From: Xanthobacteraceae bacterium | GTDB lineage: Bacteria > Pseudomonadota > Alphaproteobacteria > Rhizobiales > Xanthobacteraceae | NCBI GenBank assembly: GCA_029239875.1 | Contig: JARBUD010000005.1 | Location: 62,001-126,000 of the forward strand | DNA length: 64,000 nucleotides | Direction: 5' to 3' | In this document: positions 31,270 through 39,005 of the stretch, one piece after another | Position numbering within the stretch: position 1 is the first letter of the stretch | How the letters are laid out: the number at the start of each line of letters is the position of its first letter | The notes under the pieces: model-generated | Database searches by the model: none | Told to the model about the DNA's origin: nothing | The model's input: the letters and a program-made list of their open reading frames with translations, nothing else | Position numbers and translations under genes: made by a program

Positions 31270-34200
31270 TCCGCCGCCTCCCCCGCCAATGCCGCCAGCC
31301 CGGCGCCGACATCGTTGCGGCGCGGATGCCAGAGGCCCCGCTCCCGCGCCAGCTCGAAGCGCGCCGCGACGAAGCGTGCTGCCTCCGGCGAGACCTGGCT
31401 GAGGAAATCGCGCACGGCCTCGTCACCGACATAGGCGGCGTGCAGCGCGTCGATCAGGGGACCGGGTACGGCACGGGTCGCTTCAGTGAAGCCGATCAGC
31501 CGGTCGACGGTCTCGGCGATCTCCGCCGCGCCGCGCGGGCCGTGGCGCATGAGGCCGGCGATGTAGCGGGGATTCGTCCGCCCGCGGACGATGCGGGCGA
31601 TCGCCTCCGCCAGAGGACGCGCCTTCGGCCGGGCGGGATCGGACGTGTCGAGCACCACGAGGTCGGGCGCGCGGCCCAGCTTCTCGGCCGCCGCCGCGAA
31701 GCCGCCGATGAAGGCGAGGTCGGCATCGCCTTCCAGCAGGTCGCGGCCGGGATCGTCGCCGCCATGGACGAGAAGGTCCGCCGCCGCGACGCGCGCCTCG
31801 AAAGTGTCGCCCGCCTCCTGCGCCTCGCCCTCCGTACCGCCATAGGCATGCGAGGCGCTCGCGAGATAGGCGGCGCCCAGCGCCTCGCGCTCGATCTCGC
31901 CGGCATCGAGCCCCGCACCATAGGCGCCCGGCGCCGTTCCGAAGATGCGCGGCGCGCCCGCGCCGGCCGCCTTCAGCGGGTTCTCGTCGTGCGTTTCCTC
32001 GCGCCGGGCCACCGCGCGCAGGGCGGCGTCGAGAAGCGCGATCTGCGCCGGGAACAGGTCGCGGAACAGGCCGGATATGCGGAAGGTGACGTCGACGCGC
32101 GGGCGGCCGAGCAGCGCGGTCGGCAGCACCTCGATGCCGGTCACGCGGCCCGTGGCCGGATCCCAGGTCGGCCGCGCGCCGATCAGCGCCAGGCCCTGGG
32201 CGATCTCCTCGCCGCCGGTGCGCAGCGTGGCGCTGCCCCACAGATCCAGCACCAGCGCGCGCGGCCAGTCGCCATGCGTCTGCGCATAGGCCCGCAGCAC
32301 CTCGTCGGCGGCGAGGCGGCCGAGGTCCATGGCGGTCGGCGTCGGCAAGGCGCGGGGATCGGCGGTGAAGAGGTTGCGGCCGGTCGGCATCACGTCGCTG
32401 CGCCCGCGCCCCGGCGCACCAGCCGGCCCGGCGGGGACGCGACGGCCGTCCAGCGCGGCGAGCAGCCCGTCTCGCTCGGCATCGCCGCACGGCCCACGAC
32501 CATAGACGTGAAAGCCGTCCTTCAGCCGCATCTCCTTGATGTCGCACAGGAAAGCGTCGATCTGCTTCAGCGCCTCGTCCGGCGCCACGTCCACGGCAAG
32601 GCCGGCGTCGCGGGCAAGGCCGGTGCGCTCGGCCTCCTCGACGATGAGGCGGGCGAGGCGCTCGCGCCGTCGGCGGTCGAGCCCGTCGGCCTGCGCATAT
32701 TCGTCGACGAGACGCTCGAGCTCGGCCGCCTCGCCGGCGAGCCCGGCCTCGACGGTCGGCGGCGGCAGGTGGCCGAGCGTCACCGCGGCGATGCGCCGCT
32801 TGGCCTGCGCCGCCTCGCCGGGATTGGAAACGATGAAGGGATAGGCGACCGGGAGCGCGCCCAGCACCAGCTCGGGGAAGCAGCCTTGCGTGAGCGCGAC
32901 ATGCTTGCCCGGCAGCCATTCCAGCGTGCCATGCGCGCCCATATGCACGAGCGCATCGGAGGAGCGCTGGAGCCACAGGCCGAAGGCGAGCAGCGCATGG
33001 CGCGGGGGGAGCGCCGGGTCGTGATATTGCGCGCGGCGCTCGGTTCGCGAGCCGCGGTCCGGCGCTATGGCGACGGTCACATGGCCGAAGCGCGCCGCGC
33101 GGAAGCGGAAGGCGCCGCCGACAAGGTCCGGATCGTCCTCCGGCGCGCCCCAGGCGGCGTCGATGGCGACGACGGCGGCGGGTGGAAGGGTTGCGAGCCA
33201 CGTCCGGTATTCGGCCAATTCAAGAGCAACCTCATCCTGAGGTGCCCGGCGCCAGCCGGGCCTCGAAGGATGCTCGCCTCGAACGCCCGGACGAGCATCC
33301 TTCGAGGCTCGCTCCGCTCGCACCTCAGGATGAGGGTGTTCTTTGGTCAGTCGATGGAGCAGCCCCCGCTCATCCTCCGGCACGTCCTCCACCCGGTAGC
33401 CGGCCGCCTTCGTGTCCGAGAGCAGCGCCCGCACGCTCGCCGGCACGTCGAGGCCGACGGCCCAGCCGGTGCGGCCGGGGGCGCCGGCGTATTCCGGGAT
33501 CAGCACCGTCACCCGGCGCTTTTCGCGCGGCGTGGCCTGCAAGCGGACCAGCGCGGCGACGCGGTCGGCGACCTCGGCCACCCGGTCCGGCTCCGGGCGG
33601 TTCGCCAGCGCGGTGAAACCCGGCACCGTGGGCGCCTCCTCCGCGGCCTTGAACGAGAGCGCGCCGGCGAGCACGCGCCCGTCGAGCTCGGGCAGCACGA
33701 CGTGCATGGCGAGGTCGGCGCTCGTCAGCCCGCGCACGCCCTCCGCCCACGCCTCGCGCTTGGTCGTGGCGACGATGGCCTGCAGCACCGGCACGCCGGG
33801 CGCGTCGAGCACGGTTTCCTCGCCCGGATCGGCGGCGGCGAAGGCGGTGAGCGTGACGATGATTGCGGGCTCCATCGCCGCCAGCGCCTGCTTCAGGAAG
33901 GCGGCAGAGGCCGGCTCGCGCAGCGAAGCGACGAAGATGGGTTTTGGCGACAGCCCGCGCGCGGCCAGCGCGTCGCACAGCGCGTCGACCGGCGCCGTGT
34001 CGCCGGCCAGCCACATGGAGCGGTAGAAGATGACGGGGATGGCGGGGGCGGTGCCTTCACCGGATACGCCCTCATCCTGAGGTGCGAGCGCAGCGAGCCT
34101 CGAAGGATGGTCAGCGAGAAGGTCCCCTGCTTCAGCATCCTTCGAGGCTCGGCCCTTGGCCGAGCACCTCAGGATGAGGTCGTTGGGAATTGGGGAGGAA

Positions 34201-34757
34201 GGTCCGGTCGGGGGAACCCACTCATATCCCCCCGCCAGCGGCACGGGCTGCGGTGACGCGGCGTCCATATCGCGTCCGGCATGTCCCGCCAGACGGCGCA
34301 GCAGCGCGCGCATATTGGCCGGGCCGCCGGCGCGGAAATAGGCGAGCAGTTCCGCTAGCTCCAAAGCCGGCAGGGTGGAAGCTTCCGCAAGGCGCGGGTC
34401 GTCGCGGTCCTCGCCCGGCAGCACCGCCAGCGCGAAGCCCCTCGCCCGCGCCTCGGCGCTCAGCCGGTCGACGCCGTAGCGCCACCAGTCGAGCCCGCCG
34501 AGCAGCCGCACCACCACGATGCGGGCATGCAGCGCCACGCTGTCGATCCACAGGTCGACCGACATGGGGTGCCGCAGGTCGCGCAGGTTGGCGAGGCGCA
34601 GGCTGGGAAGCTCGGGCTCGGCCTGCTGCGCCCGCGCGAGTGCGCCGAGATCGCTGTCGGTGAAGGACAGCACCACCACCTCGCCCGGCGTCTGGCCGAG
34701 ATCGACCGGCTCGACGAGGTCGTCGAGGCTGGTCGAGGTGGTGGTGAGGATGTGCAT
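31266..34757 (-). CDS. cobN: Cobaltochelatase subunit CobN, with two in-frame palindromic repeat insertions
   Basis: An 1,163-aa large subunit of the ATP-dependent aerobic cobaltochelatase that inserts cobalt into hydrogenobyrinic acid a,c-diamide with CobS and CobT (not in this window). Family motifs are HMGAHGTLEWLPGKHVALT and YPFIVSNPGEAAQAKRRI. Residues about 193-229 and about 474-509 are encoded by family-A palindromic repeats that read through in frame. They contain peptides such as LILRC and ASKDA and have no counterpart in the fold. No stop or frameshift results, so the gene looks functional. Confidence 0.93.
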   Translation of the reverse strand: MHILTTTSTSLDDLVEPVDLGQTPGEVVVLSFTDSDLGALARAQQAEPELPSLRLANLRDLRHPMSVDLWIDSVALHARIVVVRLLGGLDWWRYGVDRLSAEARARGFALAVLPGEDRDDPRLAEASTLPALELAELLAYFRAGGPANMRALLRRLAGHAGRDMDAASPQPVPLAGGYEWVPPTGPSSPIPNDLILRCSAKGRASKDAEAGDLLADHPSRLAALAPQDEGVSGEGTAPAIPVIFYRSMWLAGDTAPVDALCDALAARGLSPKPIFVASLREPASAAFLKQALAAMEPAIIVTLTAFAAADPGEETVLDAPGVPVLQAIVATTKREAWAEGVRGLTSADLAMHVVLPELDGRVLAGALSFKAAEEAPTVPGFTALANRPEPDRVAEVADRVAALVRLQATPREKRRVTVLIPEYAGAPGRTGWAVGLDVPASVRALLSDTKAAGYRVEDVPEDERGLLHRLTKEHPHPEVRAERASKDARPGVRGEHPSRPGWRRAPQDEVALELAEYRTWLATLPPAAVVAIDAAWGAPEDDPDLVGGAFRFRAARFGHVTVAIAPDRGSRTERRAQYHDPALPPRHALLAFGLWLQRSSDALVHMGAHGTLEWLPGKHVALTQGCFPELVLGALPVAYPFIVSNPGEAAQAKRRIAAVTLGHLPPPTVEAGLAGEAAELERLVDEYAQADGLDRRRRERLARLIVEEAERTGLARDAGLAVDVAPDEALKQIDAFLCDIKEMRLKDGFHVYGRGPCGDAERDGLLAALDGRRVPAGPAGAPGRGRSDVMPTGRNLFTADPRALPTPTAMDLGRLAADEVLRAYAQTHGDWPRALVLDLWGSATLRTGGEEIAQGLALIGARPTWDPATGRVTGIEVLPTALLGRPRVDVTFRISGLFRDLFPAQIALLDAALRAVARREETHDENPLKAAGAGAPRIFGTAPGAYGAGLDAGEIEREALGAAYLASASHAYGGTEGEAQEAGDTFEARVAAADLLVHGGDDPGRDLLEGDADLAFIGGFAAAAEKLGRAPDLVVLDTSDPARPKARPLAEAIARIVRGRTNPRYIAGLMRHGPRGAAEIAETVDRLIGFTEATRAVPGPLIDALHAAYVGDEAVRDFLSQVSPEAARFVAARFELARERGLWHPRRNDVGAGLAALAGEAAE
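33231..33336. repeat. REP family A pair inside cobN (second insertion)
   Basis: Two oppositely oriented family-A units (CATCCTGAGGTGCCCGG...CTCGAAGGATG and CATCCTTCGAGGCTCG...CACCTCAGGATGAGG) lie within cobN codons about 474-509. This is the same paired form found in intergenic regions, but here it stays in the reading frame. Confidence 0.85.
34070..34179. repeat. REP family A pair inside cobN (first insertion)
   Basis: A second paired copy of the family-A repeat lies in cobN codons about 193-229: one unit at about 34070-34110, the inverted one at about 34135-34179. It too keeps the frame open and lies in the N-terminal half of the protein. Confidence 0.85.
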
Positions 34758-34780
34758 GGGTGCGACGATCTCCTGAAAAC

Positions 34781-34877
34781 GTCATCCCGGCCGAAGCGAA
34801 GCGGAGAGCCGGGATCGCGTGCCGATCTCTTTCTGACAGCGATCCCGGATACGGCCTTGCGGCCGTTCCGGGATGAC
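34781..34877. repeat. REP family B palindromic repeat between cobW and cobN
   Basis: The family-B element reads GTCATCCCGGCC...GAGAGCCGGGATCGC, a short spacer, then GCGATCCCGGA...TCCGGGATGAC. Its ends are inverted repeats of each other. It fills the 128-bp cobW-cobN gap, inside an operon. Confidence 0.8.
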
Positions 34878-34885
34878 GAAATCTC

Positions 34886-35944
34886 CTAGGCCGCCACCGC
34901 CTCGCCGGCGAGGATGGCCTCCACCTTCGCCGCGTCGAAACCCTTCAGCCCGATCGCGACCAGCCGGCCACGGCGGGGCTCGGCGCCCCAGGCACGGTCG
35001 AAATGATGCGCTACGCGCGGGCCGACCGCCTGCACCAGCAGGCGCATCGGCTTGCCCGTCACGGCGAGAAAGCCCTTCACCCGCAGCACCTCGGCCTCCT
35101 CGGCGGCGCGGGCGATGCGGGCGGCGAACTCTGCCGGCTCAGTGATCTCCGGCACCTCGATCACCACGCTGTCGAAATCGTCGTGATCGTGCTCGGCCTC
35201 GTCGTCGTGATGGGTGCGGCGGTTCTCGATGTCGTCCTCGGTGCCGACGCCAAGGCCCATCAGCACCGCCGGGTCGATCCGCCCGTCGGTGATGCTGACC
35301 ACGCGCACGCCCTTCGGCAGCTCGGCGTCGAGCGCGGCGCGGGCCTTTTGCTTGCCGGCTTCGTCGATCAGATCGCCCTTGGTGAGGATGACGAGGTCGG
35401 CGCAGGCGATCTGGTCGTCGAACACTTCCTCGATCGGGTCGTCATGGTCGAGTGAAGAATCCGCCGCGCGCTGCTCGGCGAGGGCGTCATGGTCGTGCGC
35501 CACCCGCCCGTCCGCCAGCGCCGCGCCGTCCACCACGGCGACGACGCCGTCGACCGTCACCCGACTTTTGATCGCCGGCCAGTGGAAGGCCTGCACGAGC
35601 GGCTTAGGGAGGGCGAGGCCGGAGGTCTCGATGAGGATGTGGTCGACCTTGGGCGAGCGGGCGAGGATCGCGTCGAGGGCGGGCACGAAATCATCCGCCA
35701 CGGTGCAGCAGATGCAGCCATTGGCCAGCTCGACGATGTTCTCCTCCGGGCAGGTGTCGATGCCACAGCCCTTGAGGATCTCGCCGTCGATGCCGACATC
35801 GCCGAACTCGTTGACGATCACCGCCAGCCGCTTGCCTTTGGCGGTCTCCAGCACGTGGCGGATCAGCGTCGTCTTCCCCGAGCCGAGGAAGCCGGTGACG
35901 ATGGTGCAGGGCACACGCGAAAGATTGGTCGAAGCGGCGGTCAT
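34886..35944 (-). CDS. cobW: CobW-type GTPase (COG0523 metallochaperone)
   Basis: A 352-aa G3E-family GTPase with P-loop GFLGSGKTT (residues 18-26), the metal-binding CxCC motif GCICCTVADDF and a His/Asp-rich loop HHDDEAEHDHDD typical of metal chaperones of this family. A C-terminal CobW_C domain follows. In the cobalamin context it probably supplies cobalt to the chelatase. It is the first gene after the leftward B12 riboswitch. Confidence 0.93.
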   Translation of the reverse strand: MTAASTNLSRVPCTIVTGFLGSGKTTLIRHVLETAKGKRLAVIVNEFGDVGIDGEILKGCGIDTCPEENIVELANGCICCTVADDFVPALDAILARSPKVDHILIETSGLALPKPLVQAFHWPAIKSRVTVDGVVAVVDGAALADGRVAHDHDALAEQRAADSSLDHDDPIEEVFDDQIACADLVILTKGDLIDEAGKQKARAALDAELPKGVRVVSITDGRIDPAVLMGLGVGTEDDIENRRTHHDDEAEHDHDDFDSVVIEVPEITEPAEFAARIARAAEEAEVLRVKGFLAVTGKPMRLLVQAVGPRVAHHFDRAWGAEPRRGRLVAIGLKGFDAAKVEAILAGEAVAA

Positions 35945-36065
35945 GCGGCGTCTCCACGAACGGGGTCTCGGGATGCGCCGGTCGCGGAAGGATTTTTCCG
36001 CGCGAGGCCGCGACAGGGAATCGCAGCTCTGCCTGGCCGTCGGGCACCCCGCCGACGGACACGAC

Positions 36066-36250
36066 CGAATCTCCGGCAGGTCTCCTGGCTCGCGGGTCGC
36101 CGCCTCGTCGCCGCCTTCCCGGAGAGGTCTCCAGTGGCTTCAGGCGCGGGCTCGCCGCTCACAGTTGCGGGGGCAGCCGCGGAATAGGAGCACCCGAAGG
36201 GCACCCCGCACCGCATTCCCTTTTCATCCCGCCCGAGAGCGGGAACCGTC
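36066..36250 (-). ncRNA. Cobalamin riboswitch controlling the leftward cobW-N-G-H-I-J run
   Basis: Read on the minus strand, it begins GGTTCCC (36250-36242), continues through GGGAATGCGGTGC and the conserved core CCCCCGCAACTGTGAGC (about 36175-36159), and ends with the B12 box GAGCCAGGAGACCTGCCG (36090-36073). These are the sequence elements of a cobalamin (B12) riboswitch. It lies 122 bp before the cobW start. High B12 is expected to shut off the downstream genes. Confidence 0.92.
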
Positions 36251-36260
36251 GATCGCCGCC

Positions 36261-36289
36261 ACTAAAGGAGCCTTGCCGGGGATTGTCAA
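36261..36289 (-). promoter_or_regulatory. Sigma-70-type promoter for the leftward riboswitch-cobW transcript
   Basis: On the minus strand a perfect TTGACA (36289-36284), a 17-nt spacer and TTTAGT (36266-36261) end about 11 bp before the first riboswitch base. The geometry matches transcription initiation at the start of the aptamer. Confidence 0.7.
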
Positions 36290-36309
36290 ACCGGCGCGGC
36301 GCATCCCCA

Positions 36310-36337
36310 TTGCGGCGCGGTATTTGGCCGCTATAGT
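36310..36337 (+). promoter_or_regulatory. Sigma-70-type promoter for the rightward riboswitch-cbtB transcript
   Basis: TTGCGG (36310-36315), a 16-nt spacer and TATAGT (36332-36337) lie about 10 bp before the second riboswitch. The two divergent promoters share only about 95 bp between the aptamers. Confidence 0.6.
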
Positions 36338-36347
36338 CGCGGGAGTC

Positions 36348-36540
36348 GTCGGTTCCCGTGATGCGCACGGGACGCAAGACGGGAACGCGGTGGGGCGGAA
36401 AACCTTCCTTCAAGGTCGACGTCGAATCCGCGGCTGCCCCCGCAACTGTGAGCGGCGAGCCCTTCTCCATCAGCCACTGGCGGCAACGCCGGGAAGGCGG
36501 GGAAGGGCCGAGACCCGCGAGCCAGGAGACCGGCCGGCGA
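36348..36540 (+). ncRNA. Cobalamin riboswitch controlling cbtB-cbtA-cobP-cobO
   Basis: The elements in order are GGTTCCC (36351-36357), GGGAACGCGGTGGGG, the core GCCCCCGCAACTGTGAGC (36436-36453), GCCACTGG (36473-36480) and the B12 box GAGCCAGGAGACCGGCC (36518-36534). All belong to the cobalamin riboswitch consensus. It ends 45 bp before cbtB, so sequestration of the cbtB ribosome binding site (AAAGGAG, 36572-36578) is possible. Confidence 0.92.
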
Positions 36541-36584
36541 CACAACCGCAGCGACCCTCGGGTGGAGGGTCAAAGGAGCCTGCC

Positions 36585-36770
36585 ATGAATAGCCCGCACA
36601 GCCGCACCACGGCTGCCTCGTCCCAGTCCGCCGCCTCGCGCGCCATCCCGATCACGCTCGCCGCCTTGCTCGGCGTCTTCGTCATCGGCGGCGTCGGCTT
36701 CTCGCAGATCGGGCCGATGCACAATGCGACGCACGACGTGCGTCACGCCGCTGCCTTCCCCTGCCACTGA
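36585..36770 (+). CDS. cbtB: CbtB, small subunit of predicted cobalt transporter
   Basis: A 61-aa protein with one membrane helix (about residues 23-41) and the conserved C-terminal His pattern HNATHDVRHAAAFPCH that is characteristic of CbtB. AAAGGAG precedes the ATG at a proper distance. CbtAB is a predicted, B12-riboswitch-regulated cobalt importer of proteobacteria; biochemical proof is limited. It is followed by cbtA after 19 bp. Confidence 0.9.
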   Translation: MNSPHSRTTAASSQSAASRAIPITLAALLGVFVIGGVGFSQIGPMHNATHDVRHAAAFPCH

Positions 36771-36789
36771 CCGGCGGAGACGTGCAGCC

Positions 36790-37500
36790 ATGTCGCTTTT
36801 CAGGACGATTCTGTTCGTCGCCGCGCTCGCCGGTATCGGCACCGGCGTCGTCGTCGCCGCCATCCATCTCTTCACCACCGTGCCGCTGATCGTGCAGGCC
36901 GAGAGCTTCGAGGGCTCGGCCCCCGAGGAAGCCGCCCCGCACGAGCACGCGCCCGGCACCGCGGCGCATGAGCATTCCCACGACGGCGAGGAATGGGCGC
37001 CGGCCGACGGCATCGAGCGCAACGGCCTCACCGTGCTGTTCACCGTGCTGACCGGCTTCGGCTTCGCGCTGCTGCTGGTCGCCGCGAGCGAGCTGACCGG
37101 CGGGCTGACCGGCTGGCGGCAGGGCCTGCTCTGGGGTCTGGCGGGCTTCGCCGCCTTCACCCTGGCGCCCGGGCTCGGCCTGCCGCCGGAGCTTCCGGCC
37201 ATGCCGGCCGCCGACGTCGCCGCGCGGCAGATGTGGTGGATCGGCACGGCGGCGGCGACCGCCGCCGGCCTCGCCCTCGTCGTCTTCGGCCGCTCGCCGC
37301 TGTTCGCCGTGCTGGGCATCACGCTGATCCTGGCGCCCCAGCTCATCGGCGCGCCGCAGCCGGACAGCTACGAGACGCCGATCCCCGAGGCGCTGCACCA
37401 CAGCTTCGTCGTCGCCTCGGTGACGGTGAGCTTCGTATTCTGGGTGCTGCTCGGCGGCCTCGCCGGCTGGCTGCGCCCGCGCTTCGCTTCGCACGCGTGA
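36790..37500 (+). CDS. cbtA: CbtA, predicted cobalt transporter integral membrane subunit
   Basis: A 236-aa membrane protein with five or six predicted helices. Between the first and second helices is a His-rich extracytoplasmic loop (HEHAPGTAAHEHSHDGEEW), a likely metal-capture site. PEALHHSFVVASV near the C-terminus is typical of CbtA. The stop overlaps the GTG of the next gene as GTGA (37497-37500). Confidence 0.9.
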   Translation: MSLFRTILFVAALAGIGTGVVVAAIHLFTTVPLIVQAESFEGSAPEEAAPHEHAPGTAAHEHSHDGEEWAPADGIERNGLTVLFTVLTGFGFALLLVAASELTGGLTGWRQGLLWGLAGFAAFTLAPGLGLPPELPAMPAADVAARQMWWIGTAAATAAGLALVVFGRSPLFAVLGITLILAPQLIGAPQPDSYETPIPEALHHSFVVASVTVSFVFWVLLGGLAGWLRPRFASHA

Positions 37501-38003
37501 GCCTGACCCTCGTCCTCGGCGGCGCCCGCTCCGGCAAGAGCCGGCACGCCGAGGAACTGGTCGAGCGCCTGCCCGGCCCGTGGAGCTACATCGCCACCGC
37601 GCAAGCCTATGATGAGGAGATGGTGGAGCGCATTGCGCTCCACCGCTCGCGCCGCAGCGAGGAGTGGGACACGCTCGACGCCCCGCACGACCTCGCCGGC
37701 GCGCTGGCCGGCCTGCCCGCCGGACGGCCGGTGCTGGTCGACTGCCTGACGCTCTGGCTGACCAATCGCATGCTCGCCGAGGCCGATATCGAGGCCGAGG
37801 GCGCGGCGCTGGCCGAGGCGCTGGCCGCGCGGGACGGCGAGACCGTCGTGGTTTCCAACGAGGTCGGGCTTTCCATCGTGCCGGAGAACGCCCTCGCCCG
37901 CCGCTTCCGTGATGCGCAGGGCCGGCTGAACCAGATGGTGGCCGCCTGCGCCAATGAGGTGATCTTCATGGTCGCCGGCCTTCCTATGAGGGTGAAGGGA
38001 TGA
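37497..38003 (+). CDS. cobP: Adenosylcobinamide kinase / adenosylcobinamide-phosphate guanylyltransferase
   Basis: A 168-aa bifunctional enzyme (CobP; CobU in enteric bacteria). The GTG start is followed by LTLVLGGARSGKSRHAEEL with P-loop GGARSGKS (residues 8-15). LVDCLTLWLTNRML and VVSNEVGLSIVPENALARRFRDAQGRLNQ are family signatures. It phosphorylates adenosylcobinamide and activates it with GTP. Four-base overlaps with cbtA and cobO show tight translational coupling. Confidence 0.95.
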   Translation: MSLTLVLGGARSGKSRHAEELVERLPGPWSYIATAQAYDEEMVERIALHRSRRSEEWDTLDAPHDLAGALAGLPAGRPVLVDCLTLWLTNRMLAEADIEAEGAALAEALAARDGETVVVSNEVGLSIVPENALARRFRDAQGRLNQMVAACANEVIFMVAGLPMRVKG

Positions 38004-38614
38004 CCGGGATTTCCGAGGAAGACGCCGTCCGCCACCGCGCCAAGATGGAAAAGCGCAAGGCGGTGCAGGACGCCGAGGTCGCCGGGAAGACCGTCGAGAA
38101 GGGCCTGCTGATCGTCCATACCGGCGCCGGCAAGGGCAAGTCGACCGCCGCCTTCGGCCTTGCCCTGCGGGTGCTGGGGCACGGGGGCCGCGTCGGGGTG
38201 GTGCAGTTCATCAAGGGCGCCTGGCATTCGGCCGAGCGCGACGCGCTGAAGACCTTCGGCGACCGGGTGGAATGGCACTCCATGGGCGAGGGCTTCACCT
38301 GGGAGACGCAGGACCTCGCCCGCGACATCGCCGCCGCCGGGCGCGCCTGGGAGAAGGCGCGCGAATTGATGGCGGACGAGACCATCGGCCTCCTCATCCT
38401 CGACGAGCTCAACATCGCCCTGCGCTATGATTATCTGCCGGTGGACGAGGTGGTGGCCGCGCTCGCCGCTCGCCGGCCCGACCTGCATATCGTCGTCACC
38501 GGCCGCAACGCCAAGCCCGCCCTGATCGAGGCCGCCGACCTCGTCACCGAGATGGCGCTGGTGAAGCACCACTTCAAAGCCGGGGTGAAGGCGCAGAAGG
38601 GCATCGAGTTCTGA
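38000..38614 (+). CDS. cobO: Cob(I)yrinic acid a,c-diamide adenosyltransferase
   Basis: A 204-aa ATP:corrinoid adenosyltransferase of the CobA/CobO type. Its P-loop is HTGAGKGKSTAAFG (residues 40-53); EKGLLIVHTG and NIALRYDYLPVDEVV are family segments. It attaches the 5'-deoxyadenosyl group to cobalt. The ATG overlaps the cobP stop. Confidence 0.95.
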   Translation: MTGISEEDAVRHRAKMEKRKAVQDAEVAGKTVEKGLLIVHTGAGKGKSTAAFGLALRVLGHGGRVGVVQFIKGAWHSAERDALKTFGDRVEWHSMGEGFTWETQDLARDIAAAGRAWEKARELMADETIGLLILDELNIALRYDYLPVDEVVAALAARRPDLHIVVTGRNAKPALIEAADLVTEMALVKHHFKAGVKAQKGIEF

Positions 38615-38632
38615 TGCCCGGCACTTCGCCAA

Positions 38633-38661
38633 GGAATTGCACGGTGCGATCTCGCAATTCC
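38633..38661 (+). terminator. Inverted repeat after cobO
   Basis: GGAATTGC (38633-38640) and its exact reverse complement (38654-38661) with a 13-nt loop lie 18 bp past the cobO stop. It could end the cbtBA-cobPO transcript, though no T-run follows. Confidence 0.35.
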
Positions 38662-38731
38662 GCAGCGACACTCCTATGTGGAATGCGACGCCGGATGTTG
38701 CGGCGTGGCGCTTTCACGGAGAAACGCTTCG

Positions 38732-38980
38732 ATGCGTTCCACCCCTGTCGCTTACCTGTTCTGGCTGTTCGGCCTGATCGGCATCTGCGGCATCCACCGC
38801 TTCTACACCGGCCGCTACTGGACCGGCGCGCTCTGGCTGCTGACCATCGGCCTGCTCGGCATCGGCCAGATCATCGACCTGTTCCTGATCCCCGGCATGG
38901 TGCGCGAGGCCAATCTGGAACGCCGCGTGGATTATCTCGAAGGCCGCGACTACGGCTCGCGCCACGGCCATCACGGCTGA
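38732..38980 (+). CDS. TM2-domain membrane protein
   Basis: An 82-aa protein with two membrane helices and a TM2 domain: LFGLIGICGIHRFYTGRYWTGALWLLTIGLLGIGQIIDLFLIP. The G-x-HRFY-G motif between the helices is typical. Function in bacteria is unknown. CACGGAG lies upstream of the ATG. It sits between cobO and cobQ without an obvious role in cobalamin synthesis. Confidence 0.88.
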   Translation: MRSTPVAYLFWLFGLIGICGIHRFYTGRYWTGALWLLTIGLLGIGQIIDLFLIPGMVREANLERRVDYLEGRDYGSRHGHHG

Positions 38981-39005
38981 CCTCCTCGACCCCTGAGGGC
39001 GCGTG

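Noticed and set aside
31266-34757. cobN as a pseudogene disrupted by repeats
   Set aside because: Both repeat insertions keep the reading frame and all family motifs downstream are intact.
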